A DNA stretch of 64,000 bases from Flaccisagitta enflata (Eukaryota > Chaetognatha > Sagittoidea > Aphragmophora): NCBI GenBank assembly GCA_965153355.1, contig OZ231126.1, positions 48,360,001 through 48,424,000 of the forward strand, written 5' to 3'. The position numbers were made by a program, and so were the translations under genes. The stretch's first letter is position 1. Each line of letters begins with the position of its first letter. The notes below the pieces were generated by a model. That model saw nothing but the letters and a program-made list of their open reading frames with translations, ran no database searches and was not told where the DNA came from. This document shows positions 1-12,081 of this stretch, piece after piece.

Positions 1-1069
1 GGTCAAATGGCTCATCGCAGTCCTTGTAGTGCTGGCTGATGCCACTGTGGGACCAATTCTCTCTCTCTATGGCACGTTGGTGTTCCTGCCATCGTGTTTC
101 ACAGCAGCGACGTGTTTGGCCTATGTATTTCTTGCCGCACTTCTTGCAGATGTAACCGTATATACCTTTTTTTTTGGCTGGGTCTATTTTTGTTTTGTTT
201 TTGTTACACAAAATATCCTTAAGTTTGGTACCCGATTTAAAGCATGTATTAACACCTGCTTTGGAGAGTATGCGTTTGAGCTGGTATGAGGTGCCTCCGG
301 GTATGAATGGTATGCATGCAAATGGTTTGTATTCTTCGTCAGTGGTATTGTCGTCTTTAAATGGGAGAACGTCAAATAGGTTATCGGGTATAGAATCATT
401 ATCATTTTTTTGTCTGCTAGTCTGGGTGTGTTTGTTACGGTCCTTTTTTCTAGGTTGGGAAGTGGAGGGGGGCCTGTATTCAGCGGCTATGGCTGCGAGC
501 TTGGCTCTGTCGTGGCCGTTGTCTTCGTATAAATCTAAGAGGAAGGTTATCTCTTTTTGGGTTTGGTCGGGGGAGGAGCACAATTTGTGGGCCCTGCACA
601 ATTCGCCTTTGAAGGTGGCAATGATGGTGAGGAGATTTTGGCAGGACTGGGGCTTGATGGTTATATTTGTGTTACTGCTCTTGCGATAGACTCTGGTGGA
701 AATGGTGCCGTTGTCTTCACGGGTTAAATAAACGTCAAGGAATGCGATGGAGTTGTTCTCCTCTTCTTCTCGGGTAAATTGAACCCGGGGGTGGACTTCA
801 TTTAAGCAGTCATTGAAAGCTGCTGCTGGGTCAGCGCGTTGGTTTTCGCTACGGAGACCCGGACGGCGTGGGGCTGGTTTGTATTCCAGTGTGCACCAAC
901 AGTCGTCCATATAGATGGAAAGGTGCCTGGGGATGGCAAAACCCTTTTCGGTGGCAATGGGTATGGCATTTTCCATAGTGTAAATCATCCATATTTGAGA
1001 TATGGTGACCATCAGACTGAGCCCAATTGGGCCACTGTCTTTGGTGGAATTATGACGGTCATTGTTTTA
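1..1069 (-). mobile_element. Penelope-like retroelement, 3' part (RT catalytic motif, linker, GIY-YIG endonuclease)
   Basis: The minus strand is open from in-frame stops near 1064-1069 to the window edge, about 355 codons. In order it reads a degenerate PIGLSLM stretch (around 1000), SIYMDD (YMDD codons at 902-913, the RT metal-binding motif), the block FLDVYLTREDNGTISTRVYRK (around 700-750), and then GIYGYICKKCGKKYIGQTRR (GIY codons at 158-166). The last block is a GIY-YIG nuclease core with a CxxC knuckle, followed by TRWQEHQRAI. RT followed by a C-terminal GIY-YIG domain is the hallmark of endonuclease-plus Penelope-like elements. The YMDD and GIY codons are in the same frame. Tandem TAG TAA stops upstream and the weak MGSPLSP-type motif suggest a 5'-decayed or frameshifted copy. 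The 3' end lies outside the window. Confidence 0.88.
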
Positions 1070-2047
1070 CTACCGGTGCTTGCGATGACGATTCGTAGAA
1101 ATTAGAATGACTTTATCTCTACAGACGTCGATTTCTTCAGTATCTCTTCAATTTGGATCGATCTTACAGATTGATGACCAATTGACCATTCAATGCAGAG
1201 AGTGGTATCAAAAACTTTCTTACACGTAAACTTGTTCTTTTTACATTTTTGCTTGGATGAATAAAAGATTTCACTTAAACAGCTAACGGAAGTTGGTTGA
1301 AATACTATTGCTATGGTTTTTTTTTAAGAAACGTGAATTTTGACGCTATTTTATGCGAATTAACAATATCATTCATTCAGCTTTATTATTGCTTATTGAT
1401 ATCATTAAAAAAACGATATCATTCAACCCCGGTAGAATTTCGTATGTTATGGGTAGCTCCTTTATTTAAGCTCTAGCAGCGGTCTCATTATGAACTGATG
1501 CATTACACTTGCGTCTCTTGATATTCAAGCTTTTACAAACTATTGATTTTCTATCGACGCGAGGAGTCCGAGGACACTTCCAAATCCATGATAACTATTT
1601 TGACAACCGACTTTTCATTTTTATTAGGGAATGACGCAAAAACTCTTTAAGATAAGGACATATAAGGTGCATTCACCTTGTAAGTATCTTTACGATCTTG
1701 ACTTTGACAACTAAATCTCAATCAAAAGCAGGGAATTACGTACAAACCCTCCAAGATAAGGACAATGGCAATCACCTTGCCCTCCCATTCTAGGGTTCCC
1801 ATCTGGGCCCGGGTTACGAAACGGATTTTCAAATTTACTCTTCAGGTTTTGCAGCCTACGAGGTTGGACGCGTTTCCAGGCGAGTTGCCTCGTGTTTGAT
1901 CTTCTGTTTGATGAAGAATGCCTTTCATAACACTGACCCAATTCGAGTATGATTACACTCGAACGACCCAATTTCTCCCTATTCGTTCTTTTTTCGGGCA
2001 ACGATCCTTTCTTTCATGAATCTTTTCCTTCCTCTTCGTTTTCTTCT
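1070..2047. other. Intergenic, no gene recognised
   Basis: AT-rich DNA beyond the retroelement. It may hold its decayed 5' RT part, but I see no readable frame. A short direct repeat (AAGATAAGGACA...TCACCTTG) occurs near 1649 and 1752. Confidence 0.5.
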
Positions 2048-2118
2048 CTTCTTCTTCTTCTTCTTCTTCTTCTTCTTCTTCTTCTTCTTCTTCTTCTTCT
2101 TCTTCTTCTTCTTCTTCA
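2048..2118. repeat. (CTT)n microsatellite
   Basis: About 23 nearly pure CTT units. The long poly-Leu, poly-Phe and poly-Lys frames across it are artefacts. Confidence 0.95.
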
Positions 2119-2473
2119 GCCGATGTCCACACGGGGTGAATTTCCGGATGTTCGGCCATCCTTCCATCCTTCAGTCCTGCTGTCAACCCCCCCCCCCCCT
2201 TGTTAGCTATCAAGGCTTAATATCAGCACTGAGTTTAGACCTTCTGTCCAGGACTCAAATCTGGCACCCAGGCCTCAAGAGTGTCCACCCGACCTCAAAT
2301 CTATGCTCTAAGTTCCTCTGGACATCTGAAATTTCACTCCTATGTTCTACAGAAGATCGGCACTTTAAGGCCGCTGCCCGGGTTTTCCTCCACTTTTTTT
2401 CTTGATCACTTCGAGCAGGGCATTAGGTACCACTGACCTTGTACGATTCCTGGATGACCTGTTTCGTGTAGTA

Positions 2474-2966
2474 TACACGCACTTGGCTGAGTAACAACGG
2501 GTTATTTTTTTCTGAGGCTCAATGTTGTTATTTGAAAGAAGAAATGAGGCTCAAACCGTTGCTAAATTGTTGTTATTTTTTTCTCATCAATCTTCTAATA
2601 TAACGATTGATTAGGATGTCCGTAGCACCATTCCTTTCGCTGCTTTCTCTGGAATGACAGGGATCAAGAGAAGGAATGAATTAAAGGAGAACAACCATTC
2701 AAAATCAGGAACAAAATATTGTTATAACTAAAATACAGTAGAAAAAGCCACCTCTTCCATGGAACCGCCGCATGTTACATTTGAATGCAACGAGAATTAA
2801 AGCAAATCTAAGAGAAAAGTTGTTATTGGTTGGATTGGAGGCTAAAATGTTGTTATATTTTTAATTTTCTGAGGCTGACGATGTTGCTAGAAATGTTCTT
2901 ATTTTTTCGACATTTTTAGCCTCAACGTTGTTATAAAGAAGGTTGTTACTCAGCCAAGTGCGTGTA
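2474..2966. mobile_element. TA-flanked MITE, copy 1
   Basis: The ends are inverted repeats starting CACGCACTTGGCTGAGTAAC (2476) and finishing with its complement (2964). TA lies on both outer sides (2474-2475, 2965-2966). The core is about 489 bp with no coding frame. A second copy with the same ends and TA flanks lies at 60787-61274. TA duplication suggests Tc1/mariner-type mobilisation. Confidence 0.88.
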
Positions 2967-2969
2967 ATC

Positions 2970-3755
2970 TAGTATTCATAACGTTCATGTTAATACTTTT
3001 CCATTTTTTCCCTTTATTCGTAACATTTCCGTCCCAATTACTGTCTTTTTATTTGGTGCGTCATTACATAGTAAGTTTGTCCGGCACATCTGACTGTATC
3101 CGTGTGTGATTGTGCGCAACTGTACATGTACGTATTTCTGCTTGTCACACTGCCTGTCGGTCTGATCTGTATGTCTGACACATTCTCTCTCTGTCAGTAT
3201 GCTTGTCCGTCTGTCTATCTGTCTGTCTGCCTATCTGTCTATCTGTCGGACAGAAAATCTCTCTCTCAAAATCCATGCCAAGGCTAACCCCAAGGCCGAT
3301 CGACAAAAAGAAAGAAAAAGAAAAAATACGAGTCAGAGATCCATGAACTATTATGAGAATCAAGCAAGAATTGCGCAGTTTTCTTTTATCTCAAATAAAT
3401 GTTTGAGGTTCTATCGATAAATGCGCATTTCTTGTACAGCCACGGACCCGGACAGGTTTTCGTCTTGCCAATCGTCGTTAATCACTTTTAATCCGTTACG
3501 TCCATTACAATGGCCTGACACGATCGTTGACAGTTTTATTTAACGACCAGTTAGGCAGTTAGGCAGCTCATTTTTGAAAGCAATATCTGCAAACACTGAA
3601 ATGTTGTTGTTGTTTTTAGCTATGTTGTTGCTGTTGTTTTTTTTTTAAGTTGTGTTTGTTGTCGTCTTTGTGATAAGTCGCGTTTTCGGAAATCCACGTT
3701 TTTGCCATGTCGACCCGTCGCGTTGGTCGGTCCGTCGGTCACTGTGCTTTTAAAG
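2970..3755. other. Intergenic with TCTGTCTA-type simple repeat
   Basis: Contains a short (TGTCTATC)n-like tract near 3198-3250. No gene seen. Confidence 0.5.
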
Positions 3756-3759
3756 CAAT

Positions 3760-4336
3760 TCTCAGTAAAAAGTCACATAACAGTAGGTTTTTCCGCAGTT
3801 TTGTGGAGTAGTGGAGTGCAATGATATGTGACTAGCAAAAATAAAATCATTCCCCAAGCGATTTTTGAGTAATCTTCAAAATAGGAAAAAATTAAATCCA
3901 TTTTCAATGCAGATTCTACTGAGGTGTGTTGATTCATCTTTCGATTTCATATCTTTAACCTATGCAAAATGTTCTTTCATTTTATGGGACGCACACCATA
4001 TTTTTGCAAAGAATTTAAATTCTCATTTTTTGAGTCACCTTTTCAAAAAAGTAATGGTGGCTCAAAAAATGAAAACTTTAATTTCAAATTGAACCATATA
4101 GTATGACCTATCAAATGAAAGGGAATTTTGCATAGAATAACAATAAAAAGTAAAAAAATCAGTCAATACAACTCAGTAGAATCTTCAATGAAAATGGGTA
4201 TAATTTTTTCCCATTTTGAAGATTACTCAAAAAGCGCTCGATGAATGATTTTATTTTGGCTAGTTACATGTTATCACACCCCAACACTACACAGAAATGC
4301 AAAGAAACCCACTGTTATGTGATTTTTCACTCAGAT
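3760..4336. mobile_element. Foldback element, full-length imperfect palindrome
   Basis: The left arm (about 3760-4045) reappears inverted in the right arm (about 4060-4336). Examples are GTAATCTTCAAAATAGG and CCCATTTTGAAGATTAC, and AGTCACATAACAG and CTGTTATGTGATTT. The apex is near 4050. No coding frame and no clear target duplication. Confidence 0.8.
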
Positions 4337-4339
4337 TTT

Positions 4340-5235
<896 letters not shown>

Positions 5236-5940
5236 ACAGACACAGACAGAGAGAGAACGAGATTAACAAACAGGTGAACAAGTTGAATTTTACCATCAAG
5301 GTTTCACTACATGCCCAAGGACGTCAAGACGCATAGATCAGTTTAGAACACGTGACACTTAGATCTTCACGATCAGCCCCATAGAAAGAGTCTGAAAATG
5401 TTGTCATCACGTGTGGACTTAGTCTGACTCTGGTTCGATTCAGACTCATTAGGCTTAGTGAATATGATGCGGTTATGACCTCGCCCCCTAGTCCCTAGTG
5501 CAGCGGCGTAGGGGAGCTGGATTTCTTGGGACATCAGCCACCAAACTAGTGTCCGACAAATCTGGTGTCCCAACAGACAATAATATGTAGTTTTTGTTTG
5601 AAAATTATGAAAAATCGTAATTACTACCATACTCTTATCTTCTTTGAGATCTTAGATAAGTGGGATGGGGCCTAATCATGCCTGATATAGGAGAAAACAG
5701 TTTTTTTTCTCTCTCAGCCACAGCTTGTGCCTTAATACATATCTTCACTTCTTTTTTTTACATACATTGCTCCCCTACATCCCTCTTTATTTGCCTAAAA
5801 CTAACATAAGCTTGAAACCACAGAATTTTTGATTTCTTTAATAATTGTTTTTAATCTTTAACTTTAAGTAATGTAAGACACTTGTAGCATCAATCTTTAA
5901 TCTATAACTTTAACTTACATTAATGTAAGACAATTGCAGC

Positions 5941-5962
5941 ACTCTCTCTCTCTCTCTCTCTC

Positions 5963-6039
<77 letters not shown>

Positions 6040-6110
6040 CACTTTCTTTTTTCTTTTTTATTTTTCTTTTCTTTTTCTTTCTTTTCTTTTTTTTCCTTCT
6101 TTTCTTCTTT
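5941..6110. repeat. (CT)n and T-rich pyrimidine tract
   Basis: About 90 bp of CT, then TTTTC-type pyrimidine sequence. Confidence 0.93.
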
Positions 6111-6537
6111 GGTGTCCCGACAACTTTGGTGTCCCGACAGCAGGGACATCAGCTGATGTCCCTGATGTCCCTTGTCCTACGCCGCTGCCCTAGTGTAAGT
6201 TTTTCCACACGAAGAGAGTCTTGGAAAGTTTCCACCGGAAACGGTGAAATCAATTAATCATTTATTGATACTTCGGAAGGTTCTACTGTATAAGCTTCGT
6301 CAGATTGAGCGTAACGTCAAATATTTACCACAGCGTTTATAGACGCAAAATGAATGTACAATTGAGAAACTTCGTTAGAAATGGCAAATGGTACTCCTAT
6401 TCACGATTTCCCTTCTTGTCTTTTGCCGGGAATTCTTCCTCGGTTAATCCTCTCTTACTCCTTGTAACCTTTAAATCAAAAATTGAATCTAAAGTTTAAT
6501 GATTTCTCTTAAATCAAACTGAAGAAATCCCCTATTT
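6111..6537. other. Intergenic, no gene recognised
   Basis: A short duplicated phrase TTTGGTGTCCCGACA occurs at 6109 and 6125. Nothing coding recognised. Confidence 0.45.
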
Positions 6538-6960
6538 GGGCAGTGGCCCCAAAGGGCCGATGTCCTGTAGGACACAGGGGGGAATTTCAAGACATCCGTT
6601 CTTCTGTCTGTCCCCCCCCCCTCCTTGGCCATTGGAGAATCAAGTCTGCAGTCTCAGGCCTGATTTTGACCCTCTGAGCCCTCAGATTAGCCCTTTCAGA
6701 CCTCAATCTAGCCCTCCAGAGCTCAAATCAGCTCTCCAGACCTCATATCTACCCTCAAGACCTCAAGTCAGCCCTCCAGACCTCAAATCCGCCCTCCAGG
6801 CCCAAAATCAACTCTTCAGGCCTCTTCTGGGCCTCCAGCCTGCCCCCCATACCTCAAATCTGCTCTTTTGGACTAAATTCTGCCATCTCGACTTCAAATC
6901 CGCCTCAGGACGTCTCGAAATTCCCCCCTGAGTCCTACAGGACATCAGCCCTTTAGAGGC
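6538..6960. mobile_element. Family 2 foldback module with CTCAAATC array
   Basis: The left end reads GGGCAGTGGCCCCAAAGGGC then GTCCTGTAGGACACAGGGGG. The right end is the inverted form (CCCCCTGAGTCCTACAGGAC then ATCAGCCCTTTAG). The core is about 12 degenerate units of roughly 21 nt (CCTCAAATC[TC]GCCCTCCAGA). No gene. Confidence 0.85.
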
Positions 6961-7217
6961 GATTTCCATGGTTCAACAGAAAGCACCCTCCAAAACATGT
7001 CAAAATGAGAATTCAATTTCAGCCTTTGAACAATACATCATTGGAAATCCCATCGAATTTTGATTAAGAAAACAACCTTCGTAAACCTTAGCGGGGTGTC
7101 GTATAAGCGTAAATCCATAATCTATGTAAGACTTCATATCATCAGTTTTGTTACAAAAAATGCTGAAATCTGAGAAAAAGATAGGTAAAGAGATGGACAG
7201 AGCTACGAAATTTTTGA

Positions 7218-7510
7218 AAGGAAGACGGGATCGGTGAAGAAGAAGAAGAAGAAGAAGAAGAAGAAGAAGAAGAAGAAGAAGAAGAAGAAGAAGAAGAAGA
7301 AGAAGAAGAAGAAGAATAAAATTGAAATGGAATGGTAGAGATTTTGGAATGGTCAATGGTAGAGATTTTGGAATGGAATGGTAGAGAAGCCATCAAATGT
7401 AATCGACAAAGAGGAAGAACCAGAAGAAGAAATGGATAAAAAAGAACAAGAATGAGAACAAGAACAAGAACAAGAACAAGAACAAAAACAAGAACAACAA
7501 GAACAAGAAG
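7218..7510. repeat. (GAA)n and (GAACAA)n tracts
   Basis: GAA from about 7218 to 7316, then an ATTTTGGAATGG duplication, then AAGAAC-type hexamers at about 7445-7505. It lies just beyond the 3' side of the collagen gene. Confidence 0.92.
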
Positions 7511-7515
7511 GTGGT

Positions 7516-8653
7516 TCATAAAAGAAGAAGAATACGATGAAGAAGCCGAGTAGAGTTGCGCAATAACAAGGCCCAATACACGGCTACCACAGTCGCGTAC
7601 AGGGGCCGTACTTGAGGTCTACCAATTTTGCCAGTTTGTCCTTTTTCTCCTGGGATTCCATCTGTTCCATTCCTTCCATCTCTACCCGATTCCCCTTTTG
7701 CTCCTGGAATACCATCTCTTCCTTCTCTACCGGCCGCACCTGCCTCTCCCTTTGCTCCTTGAATCCCATCTGTTCCTGGAATTCCATCTGTCCCTGGAAT
7801 TCCATCCTTTCCATTTTTCCCATCTCTTCCAGATTCACCACTTTCTCCTTTTGCTCCGGGAATCCCATCTGTTCCTGGAATTCCATCTGTTCCTGGAATC
7901 CCATCGGTTCCATTTCTTCCATCTGTACCATTCATTCCATCTTTTCCATCTTTTCCATCTGTACCGTTCATTCCATCTCTTCCATCTTTTCCATCCTTAC
8001 CTTGTAACCCATCAGCACCTGGCAATCCAGGTGGTCCAGGTGGTCCTGTGATGTTTCCTTCTGTCAATGCTGTAAAAATAAGCAAATAAAAGCAATCTGA
8101 TAGAATTGACCAAATACGGAAAAGAAAAACGGGAGAAAAAGTGTGTCTTGTCTGTTCAAAATGATAGCTCAGGAAGAATATGAAGAAAAAAGATTTTAAA
8201 GCTTTTATTTCAAATATCACTCGCTTTGTTTTTGTTGGTACTTACATGAAAACAGTTCAACTTGAAAGAATGCAAAGTTGAAACGTATTTTAATACCCAT
8301 TATCTCACCCATCACTTTTGTTTCCACATGATTCATTTGCATCATGTTTGGCAGAACAATGTAGAAATAAGCGGCACATCCAACCCCAATAATCAACATG
8401 AATTCAAGCAATCCAAAAATCATCAAGGATGAGAACAAAAGCGATCGCGAAACGATCCCTCCCTGTGTCAGTGTGTGATTAGACTTTGCTGTCAATTTGC
8501 CGTCCTCTGCTTTTTTTCATCTGAAATAACGAACCTCACTCTTTTTCCTATTTATGATCCTGGCTTTAAAATACTCAAAATACTTACCTGAGTGGGTATC
8601 CAAAAGTATTCCAATTGAACATTTTTTTCTCTCCTTAGCCTATGGCGTGACAT
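7516..8653 (-). CDS. Type II transmembrane collagen-like protein
   Basis: Minus-strand gene. Exon 8246-8504 encodes a short basic N-terminal stretch, one strong membrane segment (LMIFGLLEFMLIIGVGCAAY, no signal peptide) and a juxtamembrane linker. A donor (GTAAGT at 8240-8245) joins in phase to an acceptor before 8069. Exon 8069 to about 7620 holds about 47 uninterrupted Gly-X-Y triplets, rich in GTDGIPG and GRDG with an N-glycan site (NIT) just before. This gives a cytoplasmic N-terminus and an extracellular collagen rod, as in transmembrane collagens, gliomedin-like or cnidarian/sponge short collagens. A possible first exon is 8588-8653 (ATG, 22 codons, donor CAG/GTAAGT); joining it needs an acceptor at AG/GAC (8504), and I am not sure of it. 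The 3' end is odd: the triplets stop at a truncated family 1 repeat (7569-7620), and the frame then runs about 34 codons to a stop at 7516. A weak GTAGAC donor there could instead lead to an unseen C-terminal exon. Confidence 0.8.
7569..7620 (+). mobile_element. Truncated family 1 element next to collagen exon
   Basis: Matches the 5' family 1 segment ACAAGGCC..ATACACGGCTACC..AGTCGCGTAC..AGGGGCCGTA.TTGAGGTC and ends where the Gly-X-Y coding begins. No 3' hairpin. Confidence 0.75.
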
Positions 8654-9827
8654 ATTTTTCTTAGCTCAGAAGATGAAAAAAATGATTTTGAAAGAAAAAT
8701 CTAATCTTGGTAAAGTTAAAACAATAAGAGCTTCACCTACGCAACGAGTGTTCTGAGATTTCTCCTATGTTATTCTTTTGCGTTTGGTCTACAACAGGCC
8801 CAATTGTCAAGCAATAAGCTCAAAGTCGCAAACGCAAAAAAAAAAAAGGTAGGATTTTGCAGATTCAGCCTCCCAATGATCTGTACATGTGACGAAAACA
8901 TTTAGTTTCGATTTGAAAGAGGACTGGGGCTGGCGACCCGGTTGTATTTCAACAAGGCGGGATACACGACTTCTCAATTCGCGTGAGGTTGCAGGATAGG
9001 AGCAGTGCCATATACAGATCGTTTGCAAAAGCTGAAAAACTTAAGTGTTACCTACCAACCAACCAACTAACTGACCAGCCAACCAACAGTCCAACATGTG
9101 TATAAACAGATGAACTTATGTAGTATAGACAAAAGGACGCATGTGAAGAGAATTAGCCTTTCTTAGTACAGATTTTTAGTATACTGTATTTCTTGTAATT
9201 AGCGCCCAAGGCGATTTTGAAATTGAGTTGACACATTTATTTCTTGTGATTAGTGCACCCCTTTTTTTTATGATATATAAATGTGGTTTTAAATGAAACT
9301 TTTTCTCTCTGATAAATCTTTTTGATTCAGAGAAGTAAGACATTGAAAACGATTTGTAATTTCATTGAAAACGATTTGTAATTTCATGATGAAAATTACA
9401 ATGCAGAGAAGCAAAAACAATTTTTCCTAAATTTTCGAATACTGCACTTATCCTGCTCCATCTCCGAGAGCAGAGGAAAATTAAGTGTCTTTAATTTTTT
9501 TTTTCTCATTGAAAAAGAAAAAATCTTTGCGAATGTCGTTGCAATCAGGGAGAATATCTTCACTAACAGGAATACAAGCGAAATTGTCGGTATGTCTAAA
9601 AAAGTTGTTCTGAACAACATTCGCAGTTAACAAAAAATTTCTCACCCATATGATGAGGCAAAGAAACGTGTCTTGATGCGTCCTTTTCATCTCTATCAGT
9701 TGCTTCATCTGTCCGTCGGTCCCTCCGTCTGTGCATACAACGGTCGTTTGTTTGCCCATCCAGGACGCTCACCTCTAAATCCCGAAAAACGGGCGGGATA
9801 CAGATATCGTAATATAAATAAGCCTTC

Positions 9828-9831
<4 letters not shown>
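8654..9831. other. Intergenic, no gene recognised
   Basis: Upstream of the collagen gene. It holds a small tandem repeat (CATTGAAAACGATTTGTAAT twice, 9342-9385) and a CCAAC-rich stretch near 9050. No coding frame supported. Confidence 0.5.

Positions 9832-9921
<90 letters not shown>
9832..9921. repeat. (CT)n microsatellite
   Basis: About 45 CT units. Confidence 0.95.
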
Positions 9922-9925
<4 letters not shown>

Positions 9926-10490
9926 TGACAAAGATACGAAATACGAATATCGGCCTCCAGATCCAGTAGAATTCGTCGTCGATGACGTCAGGCGACAGCG
10001 ATGGCAACAAGAGAGAGGAAGAAATCTCGGCTGCAGACTTGTAAGGAACAATTCTGGTTCGAGTGGCAGCATAAGAAAATGAAAGAAAATAGGATAATGG
10101 AACAAAGAATTTGCATCTGTTGGAGGCAGAATTCTGTTAAAAGCGGGTCCGTTGGAGCGAGTTTCAACTGTATAAATGTTAGTAATCTTACTCCTTTCCC
10201 TAGATGGAACGATCTTGGATTTTTCAGAGGACGCAAAATCGTCAGAGTTCAGATTTCATCCTCTCCATCACAGCAAGTGGTCATTTCTGGTTTTACAGAG
10301 GTTTTAAAGGTTTGAATGAAACCACGTAAGTGTAAGCGACAATGAATTGAGTTTGATAGTGGTAGATTGATGGATTCATACACACGCACGTTGAACGTGA
10401 AGATTACGGAAAAGGTATAGCACCCCCCTTGCAGCTCATGTCCCCATTGTCACACGGTCGTATTCGGTATCATTCAACAGGTTATCCCAT
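9922..10490. other. Intergenic, no gene recognised
   Basis: A 104-codon plus frame (10001-10315) has no family signal and no exon-like boundaries I trust. Confidence 0.4.
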
Positions 10491-10661
10491 TACAATTTAC
10501 GCCACTGAGGCGAATTTTGAAGTTCGCCTCCGTTCAAGAGATATTCACTCCAAAAGACAGATTTTTTGACCTTCAAGGGGGTGTCCGCCGCCAAAGTTTG
10601 GGGTAGAATTTCTGAAGAACGGAGGCGAAATTAAAAAATTGCCTCGGTGGTGTAAATTGTA
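10491..10661. mobile_element. TA-flanked foldback MITE
   Basis: Inverted ends CAATTTACGCCACTGAGGCG (10493) and the complement of CAATTTACACCACCGAGGC (10659), with arms continuing through GCCTCCGTTC. TA on both sides. 167 bp, non-coding. Confidence 0.82.
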
Positions 10662-10798
10662 CTGTGACAAGATACAGAATGATACCTCATATGATCCTGT
10701 GGAAGTTTTGTCATAAGCTGTAGGTAGGGGTGCTAACCTTTTTTTTATGGTTTTTCTAATCTTCGTTGTATTACGCGTGGAAGTGTAGATGGATAGAT

Positions 10799-10957
10799 AA
10801 ACAAGGCCGGATACACGGCCAATACCAGTTGCGGACGGGTGGGCAGGGGCGGAAATGCGCTTTTTCACATTTTTTGACTCATGTTAACGGACGGACGGAC
10901 CGTCCAACGGACAGACCAACGGACAAAGGCTCTCATAGAGTTGCGTGTCCGCAACTA
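10799..10957 (+). mobile_element. Family 1 element (GTTGCGGAC subtype)
   Basis: 5' ACAAGGCCGGATACACGGCC, box AGTTGCGGAC, GGGTGGGCAGGGGC, ACGG-rich interior, and 3' hairpin GAGTTGCGTGTCCGCAACT. The GTCCGCAAC arm is the exact reverse complement of the 5' box. Confidence 0.88.
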
Positions 10958-10993
10958 AGAAGACAGATACATAAATAGACAGATGAATAGAAA

Positions 10994-11117
10994 AGGTCGC
11001 GGACGGGTGGGCAGGAGCGGAATAACAAATAGACGCTCACATTTTGTTCTGATTACCGACCAAAAAACCGACCGACAGACTGACACAGCAAGTTCCTCAG
11101 TGACAGGTCCGCGACTA
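10994..11117 (+). mobile_element. Family 1 element, 5'-shortened (GTCGCGGAC subtype)
   Basis: Box GGTCGCGGAC with GGGTGGGCAGGAGC, ACCGACCGACAG interior, and 3' GGTCCGCGACTAAAA, which complements the box. Confidence 0.8.
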
Positions 11118-11159
11118 AAATGTATTCACTTCAATTGTAAGCAAATATATATAAATACT

Positions 11160-11212
11160 AAGCCAGATACACAGCTACCCAAGTCGCGTCCCGGTGGGCA
11201 GGGGTAGTAATG
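11160..11212 (+). mobile_element. Family 1 fragment
   Basis: 5' segment only (CCAGATACACAGCTACC, AGTCGCGTCC, GGTGGGCAGGGG). It runs into a family 2 module. Confidence 0.7.
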
Positions 11213-11262
11213 AGAAAGCTCACTTAAATCTATGAGTAGTAACATTGACATTAAATTCAAAC

Positions 11263-12077
11263 AGGTCGCCCAAGGGCAATATGTGGTCAGCGGTACCCGT
11301 TGCCCTGCTTTGAGTGATTGTGAATTGGAGTGAGGGGAAGCAGGGCAGCGGCCCCGAAGGGGACGAAGTCCTGTAGAACACAGGGGGACTTTCGTTCGTC
11401 CTACCTGAAGACATGGATGAGATGCTAAACTGAGGTCTAAGAAGGCTGATATAAGGCCTGAGAATGCCGGTTGGAAGCTTGAGAGGGCTGACTTGAGGCT
11501 TGAGAGAGCTGGATTAAGGCTTGAAAGGCCAGAGGACTGATTTGAAGTCTGGGAGCAATAAATAGAGGTTTAGATGGCTGATTTGAGGCCTGAGAGGCCT
11601 AATTTGAGGCATGAGAGGCCAGGTTTGAGGCCTGAGAATTTGGATTTGAGGCCTGAGAAGCCAGATTTGAGGCCTGAGAGGCCAGATTTGTGGCCTGAGA
11701 GGCCAGATTTGTGGCTTGAGAGGCCAGATTTGAGTCCTGAGAGGCCAGATTTGAGGCCTGGGAGGCTGGATTTGAGACCTGAGAGGCCTAATTTGAGGCA
11801 TGAGAGGCCAGGTTTGAGGCCTGAGAATTTGGATTTGAGGCCTGAGAACTTGGATTTGAGGCCTGAGTAGCCAGATTTGAGGCCTGAGTAGCCAGATTTG
11901 AGGCCTGAGAGGCCAGATTTGTGGCCTGAGAGGCCAGATTTGAGTCCTGAGAGGCCAGATATGAGGCCTGAGGGGTCTGATGAAGGGGGGGGACGAACGG
12001 ACGAACGGACGGACGAACGGACGAACGAAAGTCCCCCTGTGTTCTACAAGACTTCGTCCCCTTCGGGGCCGCTGCCC
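11263..12077. mobile_element. Family 2 foldback module with 21-nt minisatellite
   Basis: It starts with the leader GGTCAGCGGTACCCGTTGCC, whose CCCTGC pairs with GCAGGG about 45 nt later to form a hairpin. Then comes the left end (GGGCAGCGGCCCCGAAGGGG, GAAGTCCTGTAGAACACAGG) and, at about 12020-12077, its inverted counterpart. The core (about 11420-11980) holds some 25 units of TTGAGGCCTGAGAGGCCAGAT with variants, read as an artefactual RPERPDL repeat. ACGA-rich spacers flank the array. Confidence 0.88.
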
Positions 12078-12081
12078 AAAA

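Noticed and set aside
1-689. Plus-strand hydrophobic frames at the window start
   Set aside because: Antisense to the Penelope-like RT/GIY-YIG frame.
7612-8051. Plus-strand Ser/Phe/His-rich frames
   Set aside because: Antisense shadows of the collagen exon.
8588-8631. Alternative collagen start at an internal ATG (MFNWNTFGYP...)
   Set aside because: Its phase cannot join the membrane exon; the longer upstream ATG frame at 8651-8653 can.
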